DNA of 64,000 bases from Crocosphaera chwakensis CCY0110 (GCF_000169335.1 NZ_AAXW01000021.1:16488-80487); one strand, 5' to 3'; positions 36,485-44,412 are shown, counted from the stretch's first letter. The notes: generated by a model from the letters alone, not told the origin. Numbers and translations: made by a program.

Positions 36485-36520
36485 AAAGCTGTTTCAGAAA
36501 ATCTAGTTTACCCAAAAATC

Positions 36521-37696
36521 ATGGATATATCTTGCATTCCCACCGGGCTAATCAAAGCCTTAAGCCTAGCTAATAAAGTGATTCCTCATAACCCAACCCA
36601 CCTAATCCTACTCAATGTAATCCTCAAAGCTGAACCCGAAATCCTCAAAGTAGAGGCATTTAATGGGCAGATAGCAATGAGTTGGACAGTGAGAGATGCT
36701 AATATCAACACCCCTGGCGAAGTGGCGGTAAATTGCAAAGATTTCCTCACCCTACTTAACACGCTTAAAGACGAGGTAGCGATTACACTGTCCGCTGACG
36801 AAGAATATCTTCACTTGAAAAGTCAACAAGGAAAGGAGGCAAAATTTGCTAAAGGGGATATCGAAGAAATGCCTTGGATTGACTCCCTGACAGAAGAAGA
36901 AATCGAACAAGTCTCCATAGAAGCTGATGATCTAATCCAAGCAGTTGAAGAAACCAAATATGCTGTAGCAACCGAGATGGCCAAGGCTATTTTATGCGGT
37001 GTCTGTCTGAACTTCGATACCGACGAAGAAAACACGGTAGAATTTGCGGCGACGGATGGGCATCGATTAGCTAGAACAAGGGTATTGTACGAGCCTTCGG
37101 AGAATAATCCAGAAAATAAACTCGTCATGCCAACCGAAACCCTTACCTTAACAGCTTACGCGCTGAAACAGATGGAAACGAGTGAAGAAATTGCAGAGAT
37201 GGTTACAATCAGCTTTGATGAAAATAAAATTCAAGTGGATTTTTCAGAAGGGTTTATCCGAAGTCGTAAATTAGACGGGAAGTACCCAGACTACGAAATG
37301 TTGATCAACGGTGATGATTTTAGCCTGGACTGTACCTTTAACCGCAAGCAACTCCTTGAGGCTCTGAAGTTCATTGATACGTTCGCAGTTGGTAAAGATT
37401 CCTTATGTTTCATCGATTTCGACCCAGAAGAGAAGAAATGCACCCTTCGCTCAAAGGAAAACACGACGGGGAGTGCCGAAGATACATTAGAAGTAGAAGA
37501 TATCAATGGGCAAGCACAGTCTTTAGGCTTTAACTCTAACTACCTGAAACAGTGCCTCAAAGCGATGCCCGGAGATACTGTAACTATGGAAATCACGGAA
37601 ACAACGGGCGATCAACCAGGTCCAGTGTTCATATCGCCCTTAGAGGAATACAAAACCTTTGGGTTAGTCATGCCAATCCAAATTAACGAAAGCTAG
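36521..37696 (+). CDS. dnaN: DNA polymerase III beta subunit (sliding clamp), divergent
   Basis: 391 residues with the three-fold clamp layout. Recognisable segments are FAATDGHRLARTRV (end of domain 2), SRKLDGKYPDYE (domain 2/3 linker, normally GxFPDY), FIDTF for the usual R(V/A)xILS stretch, and a C-terminal VMPIQINES where cellular clamps end VMPMRL. The length is slightly above normal and it is acidic. A clamp on the same element as a helicase and RNR supports an autonomous replicon or virus-like origin. Confidence 0.88.
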   Translation: MDISCIPTGLIKALSLANKVIPHNPTHLILLNVILKAEPEILKVEAFNGQIAMSWTVRDANINTPGEVAVNCKDFLTLLNTLKDEVAITLSADEEYLHLKSQQGKEAKFAKGDIEEMPWIDSLTEEEIEQVSIEADDLIQAVEETKYAVATEMAKAILCGVCLNFDTDEENTVEFAATDGHRLARTRVLYEPSENNPENKLVMPTETLTLTAYALKQMETSEEIAEMVTISFDENKIQVDFSEGFIRSRKLDGKYPDYEMLINGDDFSLDCTFNRKQLLEALKFIDTFAVGKDSLCFIDFDPEEKKCTLRSKENTTGSAEDTLEVEDINGQAQSLGFNSNYLKQCLKAMPGDTVTMEITETTGDQPGPVFISPLEEYKTFGLVMPIQINES

Positions 37697-37705
37697 AAAT
37701 AATAC

Positions 37706-37728
37706 GCTACTCCTTTGCAGGGGTAGCT
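37706..37728 (+). terminator. Hairpin after dnaN
   Basis: GCTACTCC-TTTGC-AGGGGTAGC stem-loop without a strong T-run. The same stem sequence recurs in the terminator at 38120, so the two are copies. Confidence 0.55.
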
Positions 37729-37748
37729 TCGCCACTCAGGAGAAAAAA

Positions 37749-38099
37749 ATGTTCGACAATTTAAGCGAAAAACAGTGCGACCTGATAATATCGGGTATAG
37801 TGTCTATTGCCATATTGACATTGATTACTGTAAGCACCATAAAGGCGAATGAACGAGAAAAACGGCTTAAAAATGAATCCTATATGATAGATCTGCCAGA
37901 AAAAACGTTGCTGATTAACGGACTGCAAAAAGAAGAAATTGATCAGTTAAACAGCGATGCTTTGTTAGGTTTAGGACCGACGGGGATAATTATATCATGT
38001 GGTTCACAAGAATTCCGATTCGGACGAGCTACAGACTACTATCTCCAAAAAGTTCCATCCAATTATCAGATACCAAACAATGTAATCGATTGTCGTTGA
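37749..38099 (+). CDS. Small membrane protein of unknown function
   Basis: 116 residues. One transmembrane segment (LIISGIVSIAILTLITVST, about 12-30) followed by a charged linker and a small C-terminal domain with two Cys. AGGAGAAAAAA immediately upstream is a good ribosome site. Unlike most neighbours it has no octamer in front and may be co-transcribed with dnaN through the weak hairpin. Confidence 0.65.
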   Translation: MFDNLSEKQCDLIISGIVSIAILTLITVSTIKANEREKRLKNESYMIDLPEKTLLINGLQKEEIDQLNSDALLGLGPTGIIISCGSQEFRFGRATDYYLQKVPSNYQIPNNVIDCR

Positions 38100-38112
38100 T
38101 CTTCGTTACATC

Positions 38113-38151
38113 GAGCGTAGCTACTCCTTCGAGGGGTAGCTCTTTTTTTTT
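38113..38151 (+). terminator. Intrinsic terminator
   Basis: GCTACTCC-TTCG-AGGGGTAGC (38119-38140) followed by a run of T. Confidence 0.85.
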
Positions 38152-38154
38152 CTT

Positions 38155-38236
38155 TTATAATGTTAATGTCTTTTTCACTTAACCCATATAAATTATACAT
38201 AATCTTATCTATTTCGCTCTCTAGAAATTAAGCAAC
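38155..38236 (-). pseudogene. C-terminal tail of a type II restriction-modification enzyme (copy 1)
   Basis: On the minus strand this reads LESEIDKIMYNLYGLSEKD, the conserved tail of Eco57I/TaqI-like restriction-methylase proteins (EREIDxLVYxLYGLTEEE). Nothing else of the gene remains. It flanks the toxin-antitoxin pair on its 3' side. Confidence 0.6.
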
Positions 38237-38260
38237 AGCTTCTACTAAAATATTCATTGC

Positions 38261-38608
38261 TTACTGCTGATAACCTAAAGTAAATAAGACAATACTTTCC
38301 AGTTGATTAATAGTGTTTAAACTTAATTTTCCCAATTTACGGCGTAAACGAGTTTTATCTAAGACTCTTAATTGATGACATAAAGCAACTGAATCTTGAT
38401 TTAAACCCCCTTCATTTTGAGGAATGAATAAACAACTAGGTAAAGAACTTCGTCTTAAATTAGTAGTTAAAGGAATGCTAATAATGGTTGTTGTAAATTG
38501 AGAGATGGTATTCTCTTGAAAGATAATTACTGGACGTATTCCTGCTTGTTCAGATCCTTGTGTGGGGTCAAGAGTAGCGACCCAAATTTCTCCTCGTTCA
38601 ATCTTCAT
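38261..38608 (-). CDS. MazF/PemK-family mRNA interferase toxin
   Basis: 115 residues. RGEIWVATLDPTQGSEQAGIRPVIIFQ is the MazF N-terminal beta-barrel; VIIFQEN, ISIPLTTN and SVALCHQLRVLDKTRL are the other conserved blocks. It cleaves mRNA when not neutralised. It overlaps the antitoxin gene by 4 bp (ATGA). The pair is AT-rich and opposite in strand to its surroundings, so it is a later insertion into the module. Confidence 0.9.
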   Translation of the reverse strand: MKIERGEIWVATLDPTQGSEQAGIRPVIIFQENTISQFTTTIISIPLTTNLRRSSLPSCLFIPQNEGGLNQDSVALCHQLRVLDKTRLRRKLGKLSLNTINQLESIVLFTLGYQQ

Positions 38609-38838
38609 CGTTGATCTTCTTGGTTTAATAAGTCAGCATATTCATTGATTCCTGCTTCAGCAAGTTGACGGTCTTCTTCAGCAAATTCTTGATAAAGTTT
38701 GGCTATATTATCTATATTCTTTAGAGGTTTAGTTAAATTTTCTCTGAATTTTAGAAAGGTAATGAAATCAGCAACTTGGTTAAGTTGTTCTTGGTTTAGG
38801 TGATTAAGTTGTTGGTTTATTTGTTCTTGAGTAGCCAT
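38605..38838 (-). CDS. Antitoxin partner of the MazF-type toxin
   Basis: 77 residues, acidic and helical. LNQEQLNQVADFITFLKF is the DUF2281-like N-terminus common in cyanobacterial antitoxins; the C-terminal half (EEDRQLAEAGINEYADLLNQED) is the toxin-wrapping segment type. Translationally coupled to the toxin. Confidence 0.82.
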   Translation of the reverse strand: MATQEQINQQLNHLNQEQLNQVADFITFLKFRENLTKPLKNIDNIAKLYQEFAEEDRQLAEAGINEYADLLNQEDQR

Positions 38839-38872
38839 GATTTTTAGTGAGTGAAATTAAATGAGAGTTAAT

Positions 38873-39016
38873 TTATTTCCGTTGGTTGGTTTCTTCAATT
38901 ATAGCAATCTCCTCCTCACTCAACCCATATAATTGATACACTATTTCATCTATTTCTCTCTCTAAGTCCCTAGTATCTGCATTGGGGTTTTGACGTTTTA
39001 TTGCTCGTATTTCTTA
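38873..39016 (-). pseudogene. C-terminal tail of a type II restriction-modification enzyme (copy 2)
   Basis: A minus-strand frame of about 46 codons reads AIKRQNPNADTRDLEREIDE then IVYQLYGLSEEE, the C-terminus of a type IIG-like enzyme. Copy 1 lies on the other side of the toxin-antitoxin genes, so this block arrived together. Confidence 0.65.
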
Positions 39017-39080
39017 TATTCTAGGGCTTTATAGCTTATCGAGACAAGCAAATGCTCGTCTCTTTCTTTTTTTTCGCCAT

Positions 39081-39088
39081 GCTAGCGC
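39081..39088 (+). promoter_or_regulatory. GCTAGCGC octamer, copy 3
   Basis: 36 nt before ATG 39125. A TTG only 3 nt after the octamer would be in the same frame, but the spacing rule favours the ATG. Confidence 0.7.
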
Positions 39089-39124
39089 ATCTTGACTGAA
39101 ACTATCAATCAACCTTCAGTTAAT

Positions 39125-39334
39125 ATGCACTTCACTGGCAAAAGTCTTAGCAAAGAACACATCGAATTGGCAGGGATTGACCTGCCTCATATATCAGATT
39201 GTCTTCTCAAAGAAATCCGTTCAGAAATCAGAGCAAAACTAAAACGAGCCTCGATAACCAACGAAGAAGACTTCCAGGAAATTGTCACGGCAACGGTAGC
39301 AGAAATAATGCCCCTGTGGGTTTACGAGGACTAA
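39125..39334 (+). CDS. Small hypothetical protein
   Basis: 69 residues, helical with mixed charge (KEIRSEIRAKLKRASITNEE) and an acidic end. No recognised domain. The ATG was preferred because it stands 36 nt from the octamer, as in other units. Confidence 0.55.
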   Translation: MHFTGKSLSKEHIELAGIDLPHISDCLLKEIRSEIRAKLKRASITNEEDFQEIVTATVAEIMPLWVYED

Positions 39335-39341
39335 GCTCGAA

Positions 39342-39349
39342 GCTAGCTC
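39342..39349 (+). promoter_or_regulatory. Octamer variant GCTAGCTC
   Basis: One mismatch to GCTAGCGC and exactly 33 nt before the ATG at 39383, so the spacing is preserved. Confidence 0.5.
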
Positions 39350-39382
39350 GATATTATTGCAGAATTTTACTCAGTAACGCTT

Positions 39383-39823
39383 ATGAGATACTTAATACCA
39401 ACTATCCTCTCTTTTTGGATAGGAGCGATAATAACTCTTCTTATCGGAGTTATTACCAAGGCAATATTTGATTACACCCTTTTATGGTTCGACTTTATAC
39501 TCCTTGGTGGCATTTTAGCCTCGACTATGTTAACTGCCTACCTGCTTTACTTCGACAATCCAGTAGCCTCTCAACTCAATGCTGTTAGTAAAATTATGGT
39601 AGATCACGGCTTTAACTACTCAGATTGGTGCAAGGTTGAAAAACAAATAAAAGAACGCAATCTTATCGACGCGATTGTAGCCTTGCCTCATTCGGATTCA
39701 TCAAAGCTCCAAAATAATAGGGCGCAAATCACATTGTTATTAAGCCAAAACTATTCAGATTTTCAGTTTACTCTCACTTTTCCAACGAAAGTGGCTCTTC
39801 TTCGATTAAAACGAAAAACCTAG
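39383..39823 (+). CDS. Two-span membrane protein of unknown function
   Basis: 146 residues. Two transmembrane helices (ILSFWIGAIITLLIGVI and FDFILLGGILASTMLTAYLL) precede a soluble domain of about 90 residues. No family recognised. The soluble domain starts near NPVASQLNAVSKIM. Confidence 0.65.
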   Translation: MRYLIPTILSFWIGAIITLLIGVITKAIFDYTLLWFDFILLGGILASTMLTAYLLYFDNPVASQLNAVSKIMVDHGFNYSDWCKVEKQIKERNLIDAIVALPHSDSSKLQNNRAQITLLLSQNYSDFQFTLTFPTKVALLRLKRKT

Positions 39824-39834
39824 CCAGTAATATA

Positions 39835-39859
39835 AGCACCTTCACGGTGCTATTTTTTT
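39835..39859 (+). terminator. Intrinsic terminator
   Basis: AGCACC-TTCAC-GGTGCT stem followed by ATTTTTTTG, 12 bp after the stop of the membrane protein gene. Confidence 0.85.
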
Positions 39860-39882
39860 GTTAAAGTCAGAATAAAAACTTT

Positions 39883-40458
39883 ATGGAAAATAGCTTAATT
39901 CTAGAAATCAACGAAGAAAACGCCTACGTCAAAATCACAGAAAGTTATTCAGCAGCCTACATCAATGTGAATCGACACACCATACGACTGAATCTCTCTA
40001 CTGCTGATTTTGAAGTAGGGGCTATAGTCAGAAGGGCTGGCCCTAATTCAACAATTATCGGGAGTTCAAAGATCGATTTCTTCTTAGCAGATAGTGGGGC
40101 TTTACTCGTCGGGAATGGCGGCGATAACAATTTGCAAGTAGCGGGGAATGGAGCCGAAAATTGCATCATTCTCGGTGGAACGGGGAACGACACCATCAAA
40201 GCACTCTCCACAGCAAAAACGACTGTGCCTTCCTGTGTTCTTAGCGGGGGTGAAGGCAGTGATACTTTTTTCGCAGTTGGCATGAAAATATTAGTGACAG
40301 ATTTCGAGAAAGGCGATCGCATTTCCATTGGAGACCCCAATGTACGGCAATTTCTCAACGACCAGGGTTTAATAATCAAGACTGAACAAACCGAGGCATT
40401 AATTTTAGAACGATTCGAGCCTCTTACTTTTGTGGAAGGAACCTATTTAGGTTTCTAG
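39883..40458 (+). CDS. RTX-like beta-roll protein 1
   Basis: 191 residues. Glycine/aspartate repeats GGDNNLQVAGNG, GGTGNDTIKA and GGEGSDTFFAVG resemble the calcium-binding nonapeptide GGxGxDxhx of haemolysin-type proteins, followed by a terminal beta domain (LVTDFEKGDRISIGD) seen at the end of RTX rolls. There is no signal peptide and no type I secretion gene nearby. A paralogue follows at 40522. A role as a structural particle protein is possible but unproven. Confidence 0.7.
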   Translation: MENSLILEINEENAYVKITESYSAAYINVNRHTIRLNLSTADFEVGAIVRRAGPNSTIIGSSKIDFFLADSGALLVGNGGDNNLQVAGNGAENCIILGGTGNDTIKALSTAKTTVPSCVLSGGEGSDTFFAVGMKILVTDFEKGDRISIGDPNVRQFLNDQGLIIKTEQTEALILERFEPLTFVEGTYLGF

Positions 40459-40466
40459 GTTGTAGG

Positions 40467-40474
40467 GCTAGCGC
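40467..40474 (+). promoter_or_regulatory. GCTAGCGC octamer, copy 4
   Basis: 47 nt before ATG 40522, the longest spacing among the exact copies. Confidence 0.65.
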
Positions 40475-40521
40475 CATTTATTTTGAGAGATTCTCTCACA
40501 CAAAATAACCTACAAAACAGT

Positions 40522-41094
40522 ATGAATTTACAAATTACAAGCCTCAATGAAGGTGTGTTTACCCCAGTTTTAGGTACTTGGGAGACGATTGAAGTTGATG
40601 CCAGAGGGCTGACGAGCTACTACGAGTTCGGCAACGCCAATGTCGGGGTTCAGACACGCGTTCCTAACGCCGGTCGTTTCTCCTACTTAGGAGGGAGTAA
40701 CGCCAGAGACATCTTATCGGGACAAGAGGGTTCGTGGATTCTCGGTCGTGATGGCGATGATGTCCTCACTACTTATTCGGCACCTGATGATAGTCCAATT
40801 CGTTCTGCCTTATACGGTGGAGATGGCAACGACCAAATGACCGCACTGTTCACCGATGCTGTGTTTACTGGAGGTACTGGCTCAGACCAGTTCAGAGTCT
40901 TAAACGCCGATGTTGTCATTACTGACTTCGCCGACAACGAAGATAGCCTCTGGGTATTGGGTAGTAACCAAGTATCACAGATTCAAACTGATTTCGGGTT
41001 AGTCCTGGATAATGGAGCTTCCCAGATTCAACTATTAGGAGTTACCGATTACCTTACTCAAGTACAGAGTGGCGGTAGCAGCGTATTTGTCTAA
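40522..41094 (+). CDS. RTX-like beta-roll protein 2
   Basis: 190 residues from ATG 40522 (an upstream in-frame TTG at 40483 is unlikely). Repeats LGGSNARDILSG, LGRDGDDVLT, YGGDGNDQMTA and TGGTGSDQFRV are calcium-roll-like, and VITDFADNEDSLWV matches the terminal block of protein 1. The order of blocks is the same, so the two genes are duplicates with independent promoters and terminators. Confidence 0.7.
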   Translation: MNLQITSLNEGVFTPVLGTWETIEVDARGLTSYYEFGNANVGVQTRVPNAGRFSYLGGSNARDILSGQEGSWILGRDGDDVLTTYSAPDDSPIRSALYGGDGNDQMTALFTDAVFTGGTGSDQFRVLNADVVITDFADNEDSLWVLGSNQVSQIQTDFGLVLDNGASQIQLLGVTDYLTQVQSGGSSVFV

Positions 41095-41110
41095 GATAGC
41101 TTAGCTACCA

Positions 41111-41139
41111 AAGGCTTTTACCTTCTCAGGTAAAAGCCT
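41111..41139 (+). terminator. Intrinsic terminator
   Basis: AGGCTTTTACC-TTCTC-AGGTAAAAGCCT stem, 17 bp after the stop of RTX-like protein 2; short T-rich tail. Confidence 0.75.
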
Positions 41140-41184
41140 CTGTCTTTAGAGAATAAACTACAAGTAATTTGAGGAGAAAAAGTC

Positions 41185-41475
41185 ATGAACACCCAAGGCT
41201 GCTTAGTACCTGCTCTATTTATGCTTTTAGGGTTTGGCTGGCTTATTCTAAATGACTTGGCTAAAGATCAAACGGTCTTACTTGTGAGTATCGAACAGTA
41301 TCCAGACCAAACCTTCACGCTATCCGAGTATTCTCTAGATCAATTAGAGGAAAAAGGTTCATTAAAGATTAAGTGTGGCAAAACGATATTCAATGTCAAA
41401 GCCAACGAGGTATCGAAGATTAAGGGAGACTTTGAACTGACTGAAAACGAAGTAACTTCATGCGATCGCTTTTAG
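41185..41475 (+). CDS. Small single-span membrane protein
   Basis: 96 residues with an N-terminal hydrophobic segment (LVPALFMLLGFGWLILNDLA) and a small soluble domain with two Cys. GAGGAGAAAAAGTC upstream is a strong ribosome site. No octamer is visible in the expected place. Unknown family. Confidence 0.65.
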   Translation: MNTQGCLVPALFMLLGFGWLILNDLAKDQTVLLVSIEQYPDQTFTLSEYSLDQLEEKGSLKIKCGKTIFNVKANEVSKIKGDFELTENEVTSCDRF

Positions 41476-41494
41476 AAGTTAAGGAGGTAATCTT

Positions 41495-41698
41495 ATGCCC
41501 CACACCTTATGGCAAAGCCACAACTGGCAAAATGCTTCAATTGAAGCAGTTATCACTGCATTATTCGATGTCCCTGAGTTTATTGACCCATGCGATATGG
41601 CGAAGATTCAACAATATCACCCTACGGCAATTCGAGAATATCAGAAGATATTTTATCGAGGGGACATTCCTGATTATGCGGCGAAGCCAAAACAGTAG
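41495..41698 (+). CDS. Small hypothetical protein
   Basis: 67 residues (WQSHNWQNASIEAVITALF...). AAGGAGGTAA precedes the ATG by about 7 nt, the strongest Shine-Dalgarno in the module. It follows the membrane gene by 19 bp and probably shares its transcript. No domain recognised. Confidence 0.65.
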   Translation: MPHTLWQSHNWQNASIEAVITALFDVPEFIDPCDMAKIQQYHPTAIREYQKIFYRGDIPDYAAKPKQ

Positions 41699-41706
41699 AA
41701 GACGAG

Positions 41707-41736
41707 AGGACAGGGTTCTACCTTGTCTTTTTTTCT
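41707..41736 (+). terminator. Intrinsic terminator
   Basis: GACAGGG-TTCTA-CCTTGTC stem followed by TTTTTTTC. Confidence 0.8.
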
Positions 41737-41762
41737 TGTCTACGGTTCGTAGACACTCTCGT

Positions 41763-41770
41763 GCTAGCGC
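41763..41770 (+). promoter_or_regulatory. GCTAGCGC octamer, copy 5
   Basis: 44 nt before ATG 41815. Confidence 0.68.
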
Positions 41771-41814
41771 AAATTAATTACGACAATTCTTCGTAAAATA
41801 ATCATGTCATATCA

Positions 41815-42027
41815 ATGGATCAATCGCTTACTTTATTTCGCTGTTTTTTTTCCTGTGTGATAGGAATCTCTATAGTAAAAGATGTGACAACAAATCAATT
41901 CGGAGACATTGCAGCACACATAGCGATAATTATCTTTGCCTTTTCTTGGTGGGCACTTCACGTCCTGATAACGATTCCACTGTGCCAAAAACTGATTAGG
42001 AAGCATTCTGCTCCTAACGAAAAGTAA
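41815..42027 (+). CDS. Small two-span membrane protein
   Basis: 70 residues with two hydrophobic stretches (FFSCVIGISIV and AAHIAIIIFAFSWWALHVLI) and a basic C-terminus. An ATG at 41804 is in a different frame and gives only 18 codons. Unknown function. Confidence 0.6.
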   Translation: MDQSLTLFRCFFSCVIGISIVKDVTTNQFGDIAAHIAIIIFAFSWWALHVLITIPLCQKLIRKHSAPNEK

Positions 42028-42032
42028 TGCCA

Positions 42033-42066
42033 CAAAAGAGATATTATAAAATATCTCTTTTTTTTC
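42033..42066 (+). terminator. Intrinsic terminator
   Basis: AAAAGAGATATT-ATAA-AATATCTCTTTT stem running into a T-tract, directly after the stop of the preceding gene. Confidence 0.82.
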
Positions 42067-42093
42067 TAGCTGCTTCGATAAAATAGGCGTAAT

Positions 42094-42101
42094 GCTAGCG
42101 C
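42094..42101 (+). promoter_or_regulatory. GCTAGCGC octamer, copy 6
   Basis: 36 nt before ATG 42138. Confidence 0.7.
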
Positions 42102-42137
42102 AATTCCTGATGATTGACCTTTAGGGAGCAAGCATCG

Positions 42138-42500
42138 ATGCCAACAGTTAATCTCAAAAACTTCATCATTATTTCTCTTGCAGATACTGCAAGACGAGCC
42201 GGATTCGGCGATATGCCGGCTACGACAGATTATCAAAAGAAGAAACAGTCCCTTCAGGAACGTAACATATTAAAACGCTTACTAGAGATGGTTAAAAATC
42301 GTAAGCCAAGCAAGATAGTTGAGGTAAACGACCTTTATCTATCCCCGCAATTTACCATGTTAATTGCGGATGTTTATAGTCAGATAGAAGGATACAGCAA
42401 CGATGTCTATTTCTGTCAGAACCTCGCTGAATGCGAAAACCGACTTTCCTTTAATGGAGACATAGAGGCTCTATATAAACAGGTTCTAATCCACCTGTAA
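42138..42500 (+). CDS. Hypothetical protein
   Basis: 120 residues, soluble, with a basic helical middle (KKKQSLQERNILKRLLEMVK) and an acidic C-terminus. AGGGAG lies 10 nt upstream of ATG 42138; a TTG eight codons earlier is disfavoured. No family recognised. Confidence 0.6.
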   Translation: MPTVNLKNFIIISLADTARRAGFGDMPATTDYQKKKQSLQERNILKRLLEMVKNRKPSKIVEVNDLYLSPQFTMLIADVYSQIEGYSNDVYFCQNLAECENRLSFNGDIEALYKQVLIHL

Positions 42501-42527
42501 ACCTTACTAGACATGGATTTGCACTAC

Positions 42528-42573
42528 CCGCAGCAACTACTATTTTGGTTATAAATTATAGCCCCTGCTGCGG
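42528..42573. repeat. 46-bp hairpin element, copy R1
   Basis: CCGCAGC and GCTGCGG arms bracket a 32-nt AT-rich interior. It is followed 7 nt later by the octamer-like ACTGGTGT and then the TPR gene. Confidence 0.85.
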
Positions 42574-42636
42574 ATCGATAACTGGTGTTTTCTACTCTTA
42601 CATTTATTATAATGTTCTCAAGCATTATTTTGAATT

Positions 42637-43470
42637 ATGAAACTATGGACTATTATTAAACGCTTTTTACATCTAGAACCCTGCAAGGTTCTAGATGATA
42701 AGGAAGATACTTCGTATTTAGCTCTGTACCATCGAGGAGTAACCCTCTTTGAATCAGAAAGCTACAAAGAAGCCCTTGAGATTTTCAACACCCTTCTTGA
42801 AACTTATCCTAACGAAGAAAGAATCTGGTTTAGCAAAGCCCTTACCCTTTACGAATTAGAAAACTACGAAGAAAGCATACTTGCTTACGATGCCTTGCTG
42901 AACATCAACCCCATCCACGAAGAAGCATGGAACAACAGGGGATATGCGTTATCTCTTCTAAGACGCTATCGAGAAGCTATCCTATCTTACAATAAAGCGC
43001 TAGAGATTAATCCCAATTGTGACAAGGCTTTATTCAATATGGCATTAGCTTACCATCACTTATCTAATTACCAAAAGGCTGTCAATTGCTATAGTCGTTA
43101 TGTTGAGATGATTCCAGATGTAGGAGCAGCTTGGAACAATAGAGGTTATGATCTTCTTCGACTAAAGCGGTATCATGAGGCTATTTTATCTTACAACAAA
43201 GCCATTGAATTAATACCCAATTCCCATGAACCGTTTCTGAATAAAGCCTTGGCTCTACATTTTCTAGGTAAGCACGAAGAAGCCTTACTCTTTTGCGATA
43301 AAGGTCTAGCAATATGTCCTAACTACGCCCAAGCTTGGTACAATCGAGGCATCTTTCTACATCATCTGAATCGACATAAAGAAGCTGTTTTTTCGTACAA
43401 TAAAGCGTTAGCACTAGAGCCAGAAAACGAAGATGCTCAAATAAACAGAGACATCGACTATACTCTGTAA
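42637..43470 (+). CDS. Tetratricopeptide repeat protein
   Basis: 277 residues with about seven consecutive TPRs from residue 25 on (for example EEAWNNRGYALSLLRRYREA and KALFNMALAYHHLSNYQKAV). TPR arrays bind protein partners. An N-terminal basic stretch (LWTIIKRFLHLEPCKVL) could be a membrane-associating helix. The upstream unit contains hairpin R1 but only a degenerate octamer (ACTGGTGT, 42581-42588). Confidence 0.88.
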   Translation: MKLWTIIKRFLHLEPCKVLDDKEDTSYLALYHRGVTLFESESYKEALEIFNTLLETYPNEERIWFSKALTLYELENYEESILAYDALLNINPIHEEAWNNRGYALSLLRRYREAILSYNKALEINPNCDKALFNMALAYHHLSNYQKAVNCYSRYVEMIPDVGAAWNNRGYDLLRLKRYHEAILSYNKAIELIPNSHEPFLNKALALHFLGKHEEALLFCDKGLAICPNYAQAWYNRGIFLHHLNRHKEAVFSYNKALALEPENEDAQINRDIDYTL

Positions 43471-43497
43471 CCATTATCCTATCTGGGTTTTACCCAC

Positions 43498-43543
43498 CCG
43501 CAGCAACTGCTATTTCGGCTATAGTTTACGGACTCTGCTGCGG
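43498..43543. repeat. 46-bp hairpin element, copy R2
   Basis: CCGCAGC...GCTGCGG arms, exactly 46 bp. The octamer variant ACTAGCGT follows at 43551, 29 nt before the next ATG. Confidence 0.85.
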
Positions 43544-43550
43544 ATCACCA

Positions 43551-43558
43551 ACTAGCGT
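43551..43558 (+). promoter_or_regulatory. Octamer variant ACTAGCGT
   Basis: Differs from GCTAGCGC only at both ends and lies 29 nt before ATG 43588. Confidence 0.5.
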
Positions 43559-43587
43559 TTATTAAGGGGCTGTTTATCATTATAGAA

Positions 43588-43916
43588 ATGCCCCAACAAC
43601 TTAGCCTATTGCAAGATCCAGAAATCCCAGAAATCATAGACGTCTTATTAAATCGAGAAGACTGCGTTTTGGCCGTCAGCATATCTGCAGGAAAAGACAG
43701 TCAGGCTATGCTTAACTGGCTGGCAGATCAACGAAAACGCCGAGGATGGCGTTGTCAAGTCCTAGCGATTCATGCAGATTAGCTGACCTCAATGATTTGA
43801 CCAATGCGATCGCTTACAATAAAAAGGTCTATGGCGAACTCGTAGAACTTGAAAAAGAGTCGGGCTGGACATTTCAGCAAAACCGAGCATTAAGGTCACT
43901 CACTGATATTAAATAA
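43588..43916 (+). pseudogene. Phosphoadenosine phosphosulfate reductase-like gene with an internal deletion
   Basis: The N-terminal frame (43588-43782) carries the PP-loop AVSISAGKDSQAMLNWL and LAIHAD, then stops. A second frame from 43782 to 43916 reads DLNDLTNAIAYNKKVYGEL and continues to the natural C-terminal end. The catalytic middle is gone and the frames are out of register. PAPS-reductase-like PP-loop enzymes are common on phages and plasmids, some linked to DNA phosphorothioation. Preceded by R2 and an octamer variant, so the transcription unit once was functional. Confidence 0.8.
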
Positions 43917-43928
43917 GAAGGAACCATA

Positions 43929-44366
43929 ATGACACTAATCCAATTATCAAAACGAGTATTTTACATAGCAGCGAACTTGGCAACTATATCAAGCTTGCTA
44001 ATTTGCGTACTCATCCTTAGTTGCGACGTAGCATTTATAATAGCGACTCCAATTATCAATGGCATTGATGCAATGATTGGAATAGAACAGCCATCAGAGA
44101 GTTTATGGCAGGTTATCTGCTCTCAGAATTATTTGCCGCCGTTAGAGGGACTGGATTTATTTATGGGAGTGGTAGAAGACAAAGTAGTAAGCGATATGTT
44201 GCATATAAGAGGGATTAGTAATGTCTCACTTGCTATCTCAGGAGAGATTTTCTTCGTAACTAAAGGGTGTTTTCATTTGCTATTAGCCGCCTTGTGTTGG
44301 GCTTCGATTGGACTTTATGGTTTCGGTTTTATCTGGTTAGTAGATAGGTTTGATCATTCTCCTTAA
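43929..44366 (+). CDS. Membrane protein of unknown function
   Basis: 145 residues. Hydrophobic segments near the N-terminus (LATISSLLICVLILSCDVAF) and C-terminus (LLLAALCWASIGLYGFGFIW) bracket a periplasmic-sized loop. AGAAGGAACC precedes the ATG. It starts 12 bp after the PAPS-reductase remnant and may share that promoter. Confidence 0.65.
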   Translation: MTLIQLSKRVFYIAANLATISSLLICVLILSCDVAFIIATPIINGIDAMIGIEQPSESLWQVICSQNYLPPLEGLDLFMGVVEDKVVSDMLHIRGISNVSLAISGEIFFVTKGCFHLLLAALCWASIGLYGFGFIWLVDRFDHSP

Positions 44367-44388
44367 CAACCTTGCAAAGCCATTCGAT

Positions 44389-44412
44389 TAAGACCTACGG
44401 GTCTTTTTTTTT
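44389..44412 (+). terminator. Intrinsic terminator
   Basis: AAGACC-TAC-GGGTCTT stem running into a T-tract; the next octamer follows at once. Confidence 0.82.
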
